DNA of 64,000 nt from CAZYQW01 sp964649825 (GTDB lineage Bacteria > Planctomycetota > B15-G4 > JADJEK01), in contig CAZYQW010000138.1 in NCBI GenBank assembly GCA_964649825.1, positions 54,859-118,858 on the forward strand, read 5' to 3'. Made by a program: the position numbers and the translations under genes. Positions 45,249 through 52,773 of the stretch are shown in pieces; the first letter of the stretch is position 1; each line of letters begins with the position of its first letter. A model generated the notes under the pieces. That model saw nothing but the letters and a program-made list of their open reading frames with translations. It had not been told where the DNA came from and ran no database searches.

Positions 45249-46289
45249 TCAGCGCGCTCGCTCCACAAGCTGCCGCAGGAGCCGGTCGACTCTCGTGTCG
45301 CTCCATCCAAGCGGTGCGACGAAGTCATGGACGGCTCGACGCAGGGCCGTCCGGTCATCGCGATTCCCGAGCCCGCCTGCCACGATCCAGGTCAGCAGGC
45401 CTTCGATGACCTTGTCGTGTGCCTCCTGCCGAAACCTGTCCGACGGCGCTCCGTTCATGTTCGCGGAAATCGCGAGGCGGCCCAACTGGCATCCCTCGGT
45501 CAACGCCAGGGGAACCGACGTGGCAGAGACCCGGCCCAGATCGGCGTGAAACCAAAGCAGAAGCGGCGTCGCGAGACAGAGCACCCTCGCGATCACGCGC
45601 AATCCTGCTCTCGGCGCGGCGCCGGACGTGGCACCCTGGCCGCGGAGCGCCGGGGTCGAAAGGACCATGTCTCCCACTTGCAGGATCCCGATCGAAACCG
45701 TGACCCCGGCCAGGAAATCGAGCGCCGACCGAGTGGAGTGGTCCCCGATCGATCGGCTCGCCAGCGCGAGAAGTGCGGCGACCACGAGCAGGGTGACGCC
45801 CGCGACACCGGATGCTTGGTCGAGCTCGTCGCGTGACGATGCACCCGATCTCAAGCCCGGGAACGCTTCCAGGAGATCCCGCGCGAGACCGTCGACGCGT
45901 TCGCGTCGCTCGCTCGCGGGATGAAGCTTTGTGACGTGGATGTCGCTGAGCTTCACGTCGTGGTGAAGACGAAACGACGGGATCCCACATGGGTCGAGCG
46001 CGACCGGCCACAAGAACGGGTTTCCTGCTCCACGCCGCTCGATCTTCTCTCCCGCGACCGCGATCTCGCTGAAGACGACGCTCTCCTCTCGCTTCTCCAG
46101 TGCTCGCGAGAGGCACACGATCATCGCGTCGGCGCGCTGGATCACGTCCCGCAGCTTGGTTCTCCACTGATCCCCGGAGCGGAGGTGGTCGTCCCACCAA
46201 ACCTCGACGTTCCGACGGCTCAGTTCCTCACGAAGCCGGCGCGCCTCCCCGCTGTCTTCACGGCAATAGGAAAGAAACACGTAGCTCAA
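45249..46289 (-). CDS. TIR domain-3TM-helical-domain protein B
   Basis: A 346-residue membrane protein with a canonical TIR domain (1-140): SYVFLSYCREDSGEARRL, VEVWWDDHLRSGDQW, ADAMIVCLSRALEKREES and the candidate catalytic Glu75 in VVFSEIAVA. Membrane helices lie at about 161-181, 189-210 and 230-250; the loop after helix 2 is basic, so the C-terminus is predicted outside. The final 80 residues (CQLGRLAISANMNG to the end) match the C-terminal domain of TIR protein A: both have D-K-x-I-E-x-L-x-x-W and W-x-D followed by R-L. I chose TTG at 46289 because GGGGAGG lies 5 bp upstream; GTG at 46295 would overlap that site. Confidence 0.82.
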   Translation of the reverse strand: MSYVFLSYCREDSGEARRLREELSRRNVEVWWDDHLRSGDQWRTKLRDVIQRADAMIVCLSRALEKREESVVFSEIAVAGEKIERRGAGNPFLWPVALDPCGIPSFRLHHDVKLSDIHVTKLHPASERRERVDGLARDLLEAFPGLRSGASSRDELDQASGVAGVTLLVVAALLALASRSIGDHSTRSALDFLAGVTVSIGILQVGDMVLSTPALRGQGATSGAAPRAGLRVIARVLCLATPLLLWFHADLGRVSATSVPLALTEGCQLGRLAISANMNGAPSDRFRQEAHDKVIEGLLTWIVAGGLGNRDDRTALRRAVHDFVAPLGWSDTRVDRLLRQLVERAR

Positions 46290-46431
46290 GCACACCTCCC
46301 CGATGGCCTTGGTGGAGGACTCGCCGTTGCCCGACGCTGAATGCGGCGAAGCCGAAGCAGTCGCATTATGGAAAATGCCTCGAGTCGAGAGAAGGTCGCG
46401 ATTCGCGGGAGAGGGGGAGAGGTCGGAGGCT

Positions 46432-46920
46432 CTATCGGTCGCGAGTTTCCAATCCGCGTTCCAGGTCGGTGGCGACGTCGACGACCGTACGCCAGGTGCG
46501 CGGCGCTTTCGGCTTCAAGGTGACGACGTAGCGCGTACCGGGGGAGATCCCGATCGCATCGAGGATTTCACGGTGGCCGGGATCGGCCGCGGAGAAGAGG
46601 TCGCCGCCGACGCTGATCTCGCCGCTCCCGTCCGCGTCGACGATCTCGAGGGAATTGAACGACCCAAGCAAGTACCGCCACGAGTCGAAATGGACGGCGA
46701 CCGACGCGAAGCGCACGTCGCCCCGCTCGCCGCCCAGGTTCATGACCGGCGAGAGATCGACCGTTGCGTCGTAGTGGAGTCCGTCGCCGGCGTCGGTGGC
46801 CTGGCGACCCGAAACGAACCGGCTTCCAAGGCCGATGGCGCCGGCCGGGCGGTCCGGTTTGAACGCGAACGCGATGGTCGCGAGGCCCAGGCCGACCAGA
46901 ATCGAGATCGAGCGCCTCAT
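46432..46920 (-). CDS. Secreted partner protein B of TIR module
   Basis: A 162-residue exported protein with signal peptide MRRSISILVGLGLATIAFAF. It is the paralogue of secreted protein A: GLHYDATVDLSPV, then SWRYLLGSFNSLEIV, EISVGGDLFSAADPGHREIL and TWRTVVDVATDLE align with the A copy. The gene lies 142 bp upstream of TIR protein B in the same direction, repeating the A-module order. The ATG at 46920 has GGGGAG 9 bp upstream; a TTG directly before it is the alternative. Its start is divergent from the lipoprotein at 47045. Confidence 0.75.
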   Translation of the reverse strand: MRRSISILVGLGLATIAFAFKPDRPAGAIGLGSRFVSGRQATDAGDGLHYDATVDLSPVMNLGGERGDVRFASVAVHFDSWRYLLGSFNSLEIVDADGSGEISVGGDLFSAADPGHREILDAIGISPGTRYVVTLKPKAPRTWRTVVDVATDLERGLETRDR

Positions 46921-47044
46921 CAAGACTCACTCCCCGGGTGGGGCCACCCGATCTCGTTGTCGACCGATGTGGATATCGTTCTTGAGAACCAATCGCGGCT
47001 CGCCTTCCCGGCCCGACCGACGGTTCCCTATGCTCATCGCAACG

Positions 47045-47857
47045 ATGAAACCAAAGACGGTCCTTTCCCTTTTCCTCCTCTCCTCCGCCCTCGGCTGCGC
47101 CGCCGACCGGAGCCTCGACCTGACCTACCGCGACTTCGGGGTCAGCGTCGGCAACTCGCGCGTCACCCACGGACTGCGCTTCAACGCGATCGATCGGGAC
47201 GTCGAGGTGGTCGACGGGTTGAACCTGACAATCTGGTATCCCGGCCGGAACGACGCGTTCCAGATGCGCGGGCTCGCGTTCGGGCTGATCCGGACGTACG
47301 CGAACGACATGGTCGGGGTCTCCGCGGCGCCCGTCGTGGGCGGCCAGGACGTGAGCGGGCTCCAGCTCGGGCTACTCACCACCACCGTCGACGGCACGGC
47401 GAACGGGATCAACCTCGGGTTGATCCGCGCCTACGCGGGACGGCGACTTCTGGGCCTGAACGCAGGGTTCATGATCGCCGGCGGCGGCGACGTCGACGGC
47501 GTGACCGCGAGCCTGCTCTACCTGAGCCCCCAACCGCTTTCCGACCTCGAGGGACCGCCGGCCGGGTCGATCCATGGAATCGCGCTGTCCGGCCTCGTCC
47601 TCGATTACCCGGAAGCGGTCGGCCTGATCGGATCCGGGTTCAACTGGACGCGACGCACGACCGGCGTCGCGCTCGGCTACGTGATGAACGAGGCGCGCGA
47701 GTCGATGACCGGCCTCGCGATCGCACCGTTCAACACCGCGAAGGACCTGCGCGGCGTGCAGATCGGCCTCCTGAACCACGCGGGGTCGAACCCTCCGTAC
47801 CTGCGCTGGCTGCCGCTCATGAACGTCGGCTTCGGGTCGACCCGGACGGACCCTTAG
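47045..47857 (+). CDS. Lipoprotein with LA_2272-like surface repeats
   Basis: A 270-residue lipoprotein; the signal MKPKTVLSLFLLSSALGC has a good lipobox (ALGC). The mature protein is a chain of short glycine-rich beta strands with a recurring G-x-x-x-G-x-x or N-x-G-L-x-x pattern (MRGLAFGLIRTYANDMVGVS, VSGLQLGLLTTTVDGTANGI, NLGLIRAYAGRRLLGLNAGF), which resembles LA_2272-type surface repeats. It is probably an outer-membrane or surface protein. It is alone and convergent with the methyltransferase gene 22 bp away. Confidence 0.75.
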   Translation: MKPKTVLSLFLLSSALGCAADRSLDLTYRDFGVSVGNSRVTHGLRFNAIDRDVEVVDGLNLTIWYPGRNDAFQMRGLAFGLIRTYANDMVGVSAAPVVGGQDVSGLQLGLLTTTVDGTANGINLGLIRAYAGRRLLGLNAGFMIAGGGDVDGVTASLLYLSPQPLSDLEGPPAGSIHGIALSGLVLDYPEAVGLIGSGFNWTRRTTGVALGYVMNEARESMTGLAIAPFNTAKDLRGVQIGLLNHAGSNPPYLRWLPLMNVGFGSTRTDP

Positions 47858-47879
47858 GGGCCGAAACAACGAGGCTCGC

Positions 47880-48728
47880 TCAGAGGTGGGCGACCATGGC
47901 GAACATCAGGGGATACGACGGGATCCCCTCCTTCGGCACGAACCGCCGGCCGTCGGTCATCATCATCGTGTCGACGATGCTGCATCCGTTCGAGTACGGA
48001 TACTCCCGCAGGGTCGTGAGGGTCAGGCCGGCGTCGATGACTGCCTGCACGCATTCGGCGACGGTGTATTGGAAGAAGACGGCGGGGTTCGGGTTCTCGA
48101 ACGACGCGACGCCACGGACGCGCCCCATCGGCGTGAGCCCGTCGACCGACCGTGCGACGTAGTCCGCCACGCCACGCGGCTCCTCGTTCGCTCCGGGAAG
48201 GAAGTAGGAGTCGACGAGCCGGCCGTCTCCGTCGATGCTCCACGCGTAAGGGTGGAACTCGATCGAAACGAACCTGCCTCCCCGTCGCAGCACCTTCGCC
48301 ACTCCACGCATCCATTGCGTGAGATCGGAGACCCACGGCAACGCGCCGTAGCTCGCGAACGCGACGTCGAACGATGCTGGCTCGCACGCGTCGAACCAAT
48401 CGAAGACGTCGCTGTGCACGAACTTCGCGGTTCGTCCGACGTCCTCCGCGAGCCTTTGCGCGAACGCGATCGCCTCGTCGGAGATGTCGACGCCGGTCAC
48501 CTCGGCGCCCAGCGCGGCCAGGCTGAGGGTGTCCTGTCCACAGTTGCATTGGAGGTGGACGAGGCGCTTGGCGCGAACGTCGCCGAGCAGCTCGATCTCC
48601 TCGCGGAACAGCGTCGTGCCGCCACCGCGCAGGAAGTCGGCCTGGTCCTTCTTGTGGCTGTTGTGCGCGGCGGTCGCGGCGTTCCAGCTTCGCCGGTTCG
48701 TCTCGGCGACCCGCTTCCGATCGGTCAT
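47880..48728 (-). CDS. Class I SAM-dependent methyltransferase
   Basis: A 282-residue methyltransferase. After a helical N-terminus (RKRVAETNRRSWNAATAAHNSH) comes motif I as VHLQCNCGQDTLSLAALGAEVTGVD (two parts: LQCNCGQDTL, then VTGVDISDEAI), followed by DVFDWF, FDVAFASYGALPWV and the post-motif VLRRGGRFVSIEFHPYAWS. This subtype, with LQCxxGxDTL, is common in soil bacteria and acts on small molecules of unknown identity. The ATG overlaps the stop of the thioredoxin-like gene (ATGA). Confidence 0.88.
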   Translation of the reverse strand: MTDRKRVAETNRRSWNAATAAHNSHKKDQADFLRGGGTTLFREEIELLGDVRAKRLVHLQCNCGQDTLSLAALGAEVTGVDISDEAIAFAQRLAEDVGRTAKFVHSDVFDWFDACEPASFDVAFASYGALPWVSDLTQWMRGVAKVLRRGGRFVSIEFHPYAWSIDGDGRLVDSYFLPGANEEPRGVADYVARSVDGLTPMGRVRGVASFENPNPAVFFQYTVAECVQAVIDAGLTLTTLREYPYSNGCSIVDTMMMTDGRRFVPKEGIPSYPLMFAMVAHL

Positions 48729-49759
48729 GAGTCGAGCGCTTCCCGCAGCTTCGCTTCGTACGCGGGCAGGTCGTCCAACGTCCGTGGCGGGTTCAACGCC
48801 GAGAGCGCGTTCGCATCCTTCGCAAGGCGTGCCTCGATGCGCGCCAGCAACGCGCGCTGCCGGGGACTGAGCCACGTGTCGACGTCGCCGCCGAGCCGGA
48901 GAGCGGCGTTCACCTTCGAGGCCTGAGCGGGCGTCAGCGGGAGGTATCGGTGCGGAGCGCGGCGCAACGCGAACTTGCGGTCCGTCTCCTTCGCGTCGGT
49001 CGGCATGCCGTCGAGCTCGTGCGCTCGCTCGCCCGTTACGCCGCGCGCGGCGTCGAGCTGTGCCGCAGGGACGTAGACGCGGTCGGCGCACGCGAGCCGG
49101 TCCGCCGCCGCCACGAGCTGTTTCACGTCGACGACGCTCGGATCGTACGTCACGTCGACGACTTCGCGGCCGTCCAGCCACGCCGCCCGCGTGGTCACCA
49201 CACCGTCGAGATTGCCGAGGCGCGCCTCTCCCTCCCAGAAGCAGTGCATCGCGAACGTCGCGCTCCGATGCCGGCTCGCGTCGGTCTCGCGCGCGATCGA
49301 ACGCAAGTACGGCGGAACCTCGCGCTTCGCGGCCTCGAGCGCCTCGACCATGCGCGTCGCCGTTCCCGACAACGACCACACTCGGTCCCGCCGCGCAATG
49401 ACGTCTTCACCCTTCGCGTCGAGGTATCGGATCACGGGGTTGTTCCACGCCGGCTCTCCGAACCGACTCAGAAGGTCGGCGTCCTTTCCCTGCCGGTTGT
49501 TGTAGACGAGCACGGGAATGAACGCCTCTTCCATCGCCTCGACGACCAGCGGCAGCGACAGCACCCCCTGTCCGAATCCCACGCAGGTGCTGCATCCGGG
49601 CACTTCCTGAAACAGGACGAGGACCGGCCGCCCGGACTTCGCCGACTCCTGTCGCGCGGCGTCCAGGTCGCGACGCCATTCCACTCGTCCGAGCTCGGGC
49701 GCATCGCCCGCGGCAAGGAACCAGGTGGCGGCCGCGGCGACGATCGTGAAGGAGACCAT
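48725..49759 (-). CDS. Thioredoxin-like protein of the VPGUxxT type (Cys form)
   Basis: A 344-residue exported protein. The N-terminal hydrophobic segment (VSFTIVAAAATWFLAAG) is a signal peptide. A thioredoxin-like domain follows with VLVLFQEVPGCSTCVGFG near 50. The motif V-P-G-C-x-x-C is the cysteine version of the VPGUxxT motif of a thioredoxin-like selenoprotein family, as I recall it. Later residues (AMHCFWEGEARLGNLDGVV, VDVTYDPSVVDVKQL) echo the methionine-sulfoxide-reductase MsrA fold, so it may be a two-domain redox protein. The ATG has GGGAGG upstream. Co-translated with the methyltransferase. Confidence 0.78.
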   Translation of the reverse strand: MVSFTIVAAAATWFLAAGDAPELGRVEWRRDLDAARQESAKSGRPVLVLFQEVPGCSTCVGFGQGVLSLPLVVEAMEEAFIPVLVYNNRQGKDADLLSRFGEPAWNNPVIRYLDAKGEDVIARRDRVWSLSGTATRMVEALEAAKREVPPYLRSIARETDASRHRSATFAMHCFWEGEARLGNLDGVVTTRAAWLDGREVVDVTYDPSVVDVKQLVAAADRLACADRVYVPAAQLDAARGVTGERAHELDGMPTDAKETDRKFALRRAPHRYLPLTPAQASKVNAALRLGGDVDTWLSPRQRALLARIEARLAKDANALSALNPPRTLDDLPAYEAKLREALDS

Positions 49760-49794
49760 GGCGATCCTCCCATACGTGATGGTCCTGAGGCCCG

Positions 49795-50634
49795 TCAACG
49801 GGACTCGATGGTAGGTGACGAAGCGTCGCTCGACAACGCCGCGCGGAGGAACACGTCGAGAGCGTCGACGTACGCGCGACCCGTCTTCTGGTAACCGCCG
49901 TTGTGATCGCCGGTGAGCTCGAAGAACGTCTTCGGCTCGGGAGCGAGCTCGAACAAGCGCTGGCCATGCGAGAACGGAACGATCTCGTCGCCACGGCTGT
50001 GCACGACGAGGATCGGGACCCTCACCCGCGCGATGCGCTCCGCGTTGTCGAGTCGATGGCGCACGAGCGGCCGGACGACGAACAATGGATACAGATCGCG
50101 ACCGAGATCCGGCAGCGACGTGAAGGTCGACTCGATGATGAGCCCCGCCACCTCGCGCTCCACCGCGATCCACGTCGCCGCCGCGGCGCCCAGCGATCGG
50201 CCGAACGCGATGACGCGGCTCGCCGGCACCTTCTTCTGCTCGACGAGGTAGTCGTACGCGGCTTCGACGTCGCGATACATCGCGGTCTCGCTTGGCGATC
50301 CCGTGCTCTTCCCGTATCCCTCGTAATCGAAGATCATCACGTCGAGCCCGAGATCGACCAGCAGTCGAATCGAATCGACTCGATGCGAGATGTTCCCGGC
50401 GTTGCCGTGGCAGAAGAGCGCGGCGCCGTGTGCGTCCGTCGCCTTCACGAACCAGGCGGCCACGCGCTCTCCTCCCTCGACCGAGAGCGTCACCTCATCG
50501 AACCGGAGGCCCGCGTCGGCCGGCGTGCCGTCATAGGCACGGGTGGGGAAGAAGATGAGCCGGCCCTGAAAAAGGTGGAGCAGGACCGTGATGAAGAGCC
50601 AGCCTCCCGCGGCGGTCAGGACGAACTTGAGCAT
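49795..50634 (-). CDS. Membrane-anchored alpha/beta hydrolase (ABHD13/17-like)
   Basis: A 279-residue hydrolase with one N-terminal helix (LTAAGGWLFITVLLHLFQG) followed by the family's RLIFFPTRAYDGTPADAGL. The catalytic triad can be read as Ser in AFGRSLGAAAA near 146, Asp in SRGDEIVPF near 215 and His in TGDHNGGY near 244; the oxyanion region is LFCHGNAGN near 73 and FDYEGYGKSTG near 103. Related proteins include E. coli YfhR-like and eukaryotic ABHD13/17 hydrolases. The substrate is unknown. It starts 35 bp upstream of the thioredoxin-like gene. Confidence 0.88.
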   Translation of the reverse strand: MLKFVLTAAGGWLFITVLLHLFQGRLIFFPTRAYDGTPADAGLRFDEVTLSVEGGERVAAWFVKATDAHGAALFCHGNAGNISHRVDSIRLLVDLGLDVMIFDYEGYGKSTGSPSETAMYRDVEAAYDYLVEQKKVPASRVIAFGRSLGAAAATWIAVEREVAGLIIESTFTSLPDLGRDLYPLFVVRPLVRHRLDNAERIARVRVPILVVHSRGDEIVPFSHGQRLFELAPEPKTFFELTGDHNGGYQKTGRAYVDALDVFLRAALSSDASSPTIESR

Positions 50635-50825
50635 GGTCGATCACAGCGCGGCGGAGTCGATCCAGGAACAACCCCACCGTACCGAGCGCGGCGCGAATCG
50701 CAAAGGCGCCCTCCCGTCACCTGTCGTCGTTTCCCTGGGAGCATCGCGTTGCCGGCGGGTGACGATACCGACTCGCTTTGTTTCGATCTAACTCGGTGAG
50801 TCGACACACTCTGTGAGAGACGATC

Positions 50826-50959
50826 GATTGGCACAGCGCTTGTGGAGGAGCTTCTCGCCGGCCGCGCGGGCGACCGGTGATCTCCCCGCCTCTCTCGGCG
50901 AGGAGGTGAAATCAGTGCGGGCGGACCTAGGGGGGCTCCGGGGTCCGTCCGCTTTTTTT
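50826..50959 (+). ncRNA. Candidate structured RNA, copy 1 of a tandem pair
   Basis: A 134-bp intergenic element that recurs at 51107-51240. In order it has a GATTGG start, a CCGGCCGC/GCGACCGG hairpin with GCGG loop (one mismatch), a second hairpin around TCTCC and GGAGGTGA, and a terminator: GGGCGGAC (50919-50926) pairing with GTCCGTCC (50943-50950), followed by seven T (50953-50959). No protein-coding signal is obvious, though GGAGGTGA resembles a ribosome-binding site. It lies in the 678-bp gap between two minus-strand genes and would be transcribed on the plus strand. I could not match it to a riboswitch or sRNA family that I know. Confidence 0.6.
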
Positions 50960-51106
50960 CGTCTCCCGCACCTCCCGCTCTCGATCGGTTGCGTGGACCG
51001 CTGCCCGTCGTTTCCGAATCCGCGATCGTTCCCACGCGGTGACGACGGCCCGTTCGCGGTTTGCGCAACAACGAGCGGAGGAAGCGCCGGTTGCGCGAAA
51101 CGCGCG

Positions 51107-51240
51107 GATTGGAACGGCACTTGCCAGGACATGCACGCCGGTCGCGCGGGCGACCGGTCACCTCCCCACCTCGACGGTGAAGAGGTGACAAACCTCAACG
51201 GGCGGACCAAGGAGGGCTCCGGAGTCCGTCCGTTTCTTTT
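51107..51240 (+). ncRNA. Candidate structured RNA, copy 2 of a tandem pair
   Basis: Second copy, also 134 bp and about 70% identical by eye. The first hairpin is perfect here, CCGGTCGC/GCGACCGG with GCGG loop (T-A replaces the C-A mismatch of copy 1). The second is TCACCTC/GAGGTGA. The terminator stem GGGCGGAC/GTCCGTCC is unchanged and is followed by TTTCTTTT. Conservation concentrates in the hairpins and the terminator. The 147 bp between copies shows no gene. It ends 72 bp before the stop of the convergent GHMP kinase gene. Confidence 0.6.
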
Positions 51241-51312
51241 CCATCGTCGGGGACGCGTCGCGGCGGTTCGGAGCAGACGCGTTCCGGCTCGATCCGCTCG
51301 CTTCGAACTTGG

Positions 51313-52773
51313 TCACGTCGCGGGAGACAGGCGAAGCACTCCGAAGGCCGCGGCACCGAGGGACGAGCCGTGCCGCATGACGGCGGGTCGCCCGCCGAGC
51401 GACGTGTAGTCGGCCGCGACGCGAGCGACGTCGTCGATCGCGTCGCTCCTTGCGAGCACGCATACGGTGCCGCCGCTGCCGCCGCCGGTGACCTTGGCGC
51501 CGAAGAGACCGCGGGCGGGACCGGCCGCCTTGGCGAGGTCGACCAGCGTGTCGGTGCCGTTCGAGCCGAGCCCGCAGGCGGAGTAGCTCGCGTGTGACGC
51601 ATGCATCAATGACCCGAGGTCGAGGAGCGTCGCCTCGCTCATCGGAGCGCGGAGCAGCTCGCGGAATCGATGGACGCGCGCGTTCTCGTGGATCGGATGC
51701 GCGGCCGGCACACGCACCGCGTAGGTGCGATCGGGATCGACCTCGGTGGCGTCGTCGGTGATGCCCCCGTAGCGCGCCAGGAAATCGCGTCCCTTGATCG
51801 CGGTCGGCAGCGCCGCGGCGAGGTCGCACTCGAACTCGACCGCGTCGACGTTCGCGAGGTAGCCGTTCCACCGATCGTCCCGGACCCGCACGCGGCCCGG
51901 TCCCGTACGCTCGACGTCGAATCCACATCGATCGGCGAGGATGCGGTAGCCCATGAACGCGCCGATGCGGACGGCTCGGTAGTCCGACCCGGAAACCGCG
52001 TGCCGGATGCCAGAGTCGATCCCGGCGAACACGACCTCCGGCGGGACGGCGACCGCCGGCTCGATCCTCATCGGTTGACACACGAGCGCCAGCAGCTCGG
52101 CGGCGCGCCCGCACGTCACGGTGATCTGATCCATGATCCCGCACGGCGCGCCGACGACGTAGTTCTCGACGTCCTGGGCGAACACGGCGATCGACTCCGC
52201 ATCCGGCTCGATGCCGAACCCGCGCGCGACCGCGAGCAGCACGGCCACCTCGAGCGCGGCCGAGGAGCTGAGGCCCTTGGCGACCGGCACGGCGGAGTCG
52301 ATGAAGATGCGCGCGCCTCCATGGAGGGGGAGCCGGCCTCCCCGCGACAAGGCCGAGAACGCCCCGAGCGCGTAGGCCGACCACGCGCGGCGCGGATCCC
52401 GACCCAGCCGCTCGCGGACGGCGTCGAAGTCGTCGCGCGCGACCGCGCCGAACGGGAACGACACGTCGGCGTCGCGGTTCGGGTCGTCGTCCGTGCTCAC
52501 CACGCGCACCCACCCGTCGTCGGTCCGCTGCACCGCGGCGAACGTCGCCTCGCGAATCGGCATCTCGAGCACGAGCGACCCGCAGTAATCAGCGATGCCG
52601 CCCATCACGTCGAGACGCCCCGGCGCGCGCGCCACGACGATCTCGCGGTCGGCCGCGAACAGCCCCCGCGCGATCGCGAGATCGCCGCGATCGATCGAAG
52701 CGATCCGCTCGAGGAACGCCGACACGTCGGCCGCCGCTTCGACGTCGCCTTCGATCACCGCGCGCGGCGTCAA
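51313..52773 (-). CDS. GHMP kinase, arabinokinase/galactokinase type
   Basis: A 486-residue sugar kinase of the GHMP superfamily. The N-terminal substrate motif reads ARAPGRLDVMGGIADYCGS near 40, as in plant L-arabinokinase, rather than the GEHTDYNGG of standard galactokinase. The ATP-binding motif is VPVAKGLSSSAALEVAV near 165, and the third motif GAKVTGGGSGGTVCVL near 440. It is coupled to galT by a TTGA overlap (TTG start at 52773), suggesting phosphorylation of galactose or a related sugar for a uridylyltransferase. At 486 residues it is about 100 longer than E. coli GalK. The open frame continues to 53580 only as a shadow of galT. Confidence 0.88.
   Translation of the reverse strand: MTPRAVIEGDVEAAADVSAFLERIASIDRGDLAIARGLFAADREIVVARAPGRLDVMGGIADYCGSLVLEMPIREATFAAVQRTDDGWVRVVSTDDDPNRDADVSFPFGAVARDDFDAVRERLGRDPRRAWSAYALGAFSALSRGGRLPLHGGARIFIDSAVPVAKGLSSSAALEVAVLLAVARGFGIEPDAESIAVFAQDVENYVVGAPCGIMDQITVTCGRAAELLALVCQPMRIEPAVAVPPEVVFAGIDSGIRHAVSGSDYRAVRIGAFMGYRILADRCGFDVERTGPGRVRVRDDRWNGYLANVDAVEFECDLAAALPTAIKGRDFLARYGGITDDATEVDPDRTYAVRVPAAHPIHENARVHRFRELLRAPMSEATLLDLGSLMHASHASYSACGLGSNGTDTLVDLAKAAGPARGLFGAKVTGGGSGGTVCVLARSDAIDDVARVAADYTSLGGRPAVMRHGSSLGAAAFGVLRLSPAT

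Noticed and set aside
42710..46295. Assignment of the TIR genes to Thoeris or CBASS
   Set aside because: No SIR2/SLOG ThsA-like protein, cyclase or known effector is adjacent; the three-helix TIR architecture differs from ThsB.
50826..51240. Named riboswitch identity for the tandem RNA elements
   Set aside because: No known consensus core could be recognised by eye, and no plus-strand gene lies downstream to be controlled.
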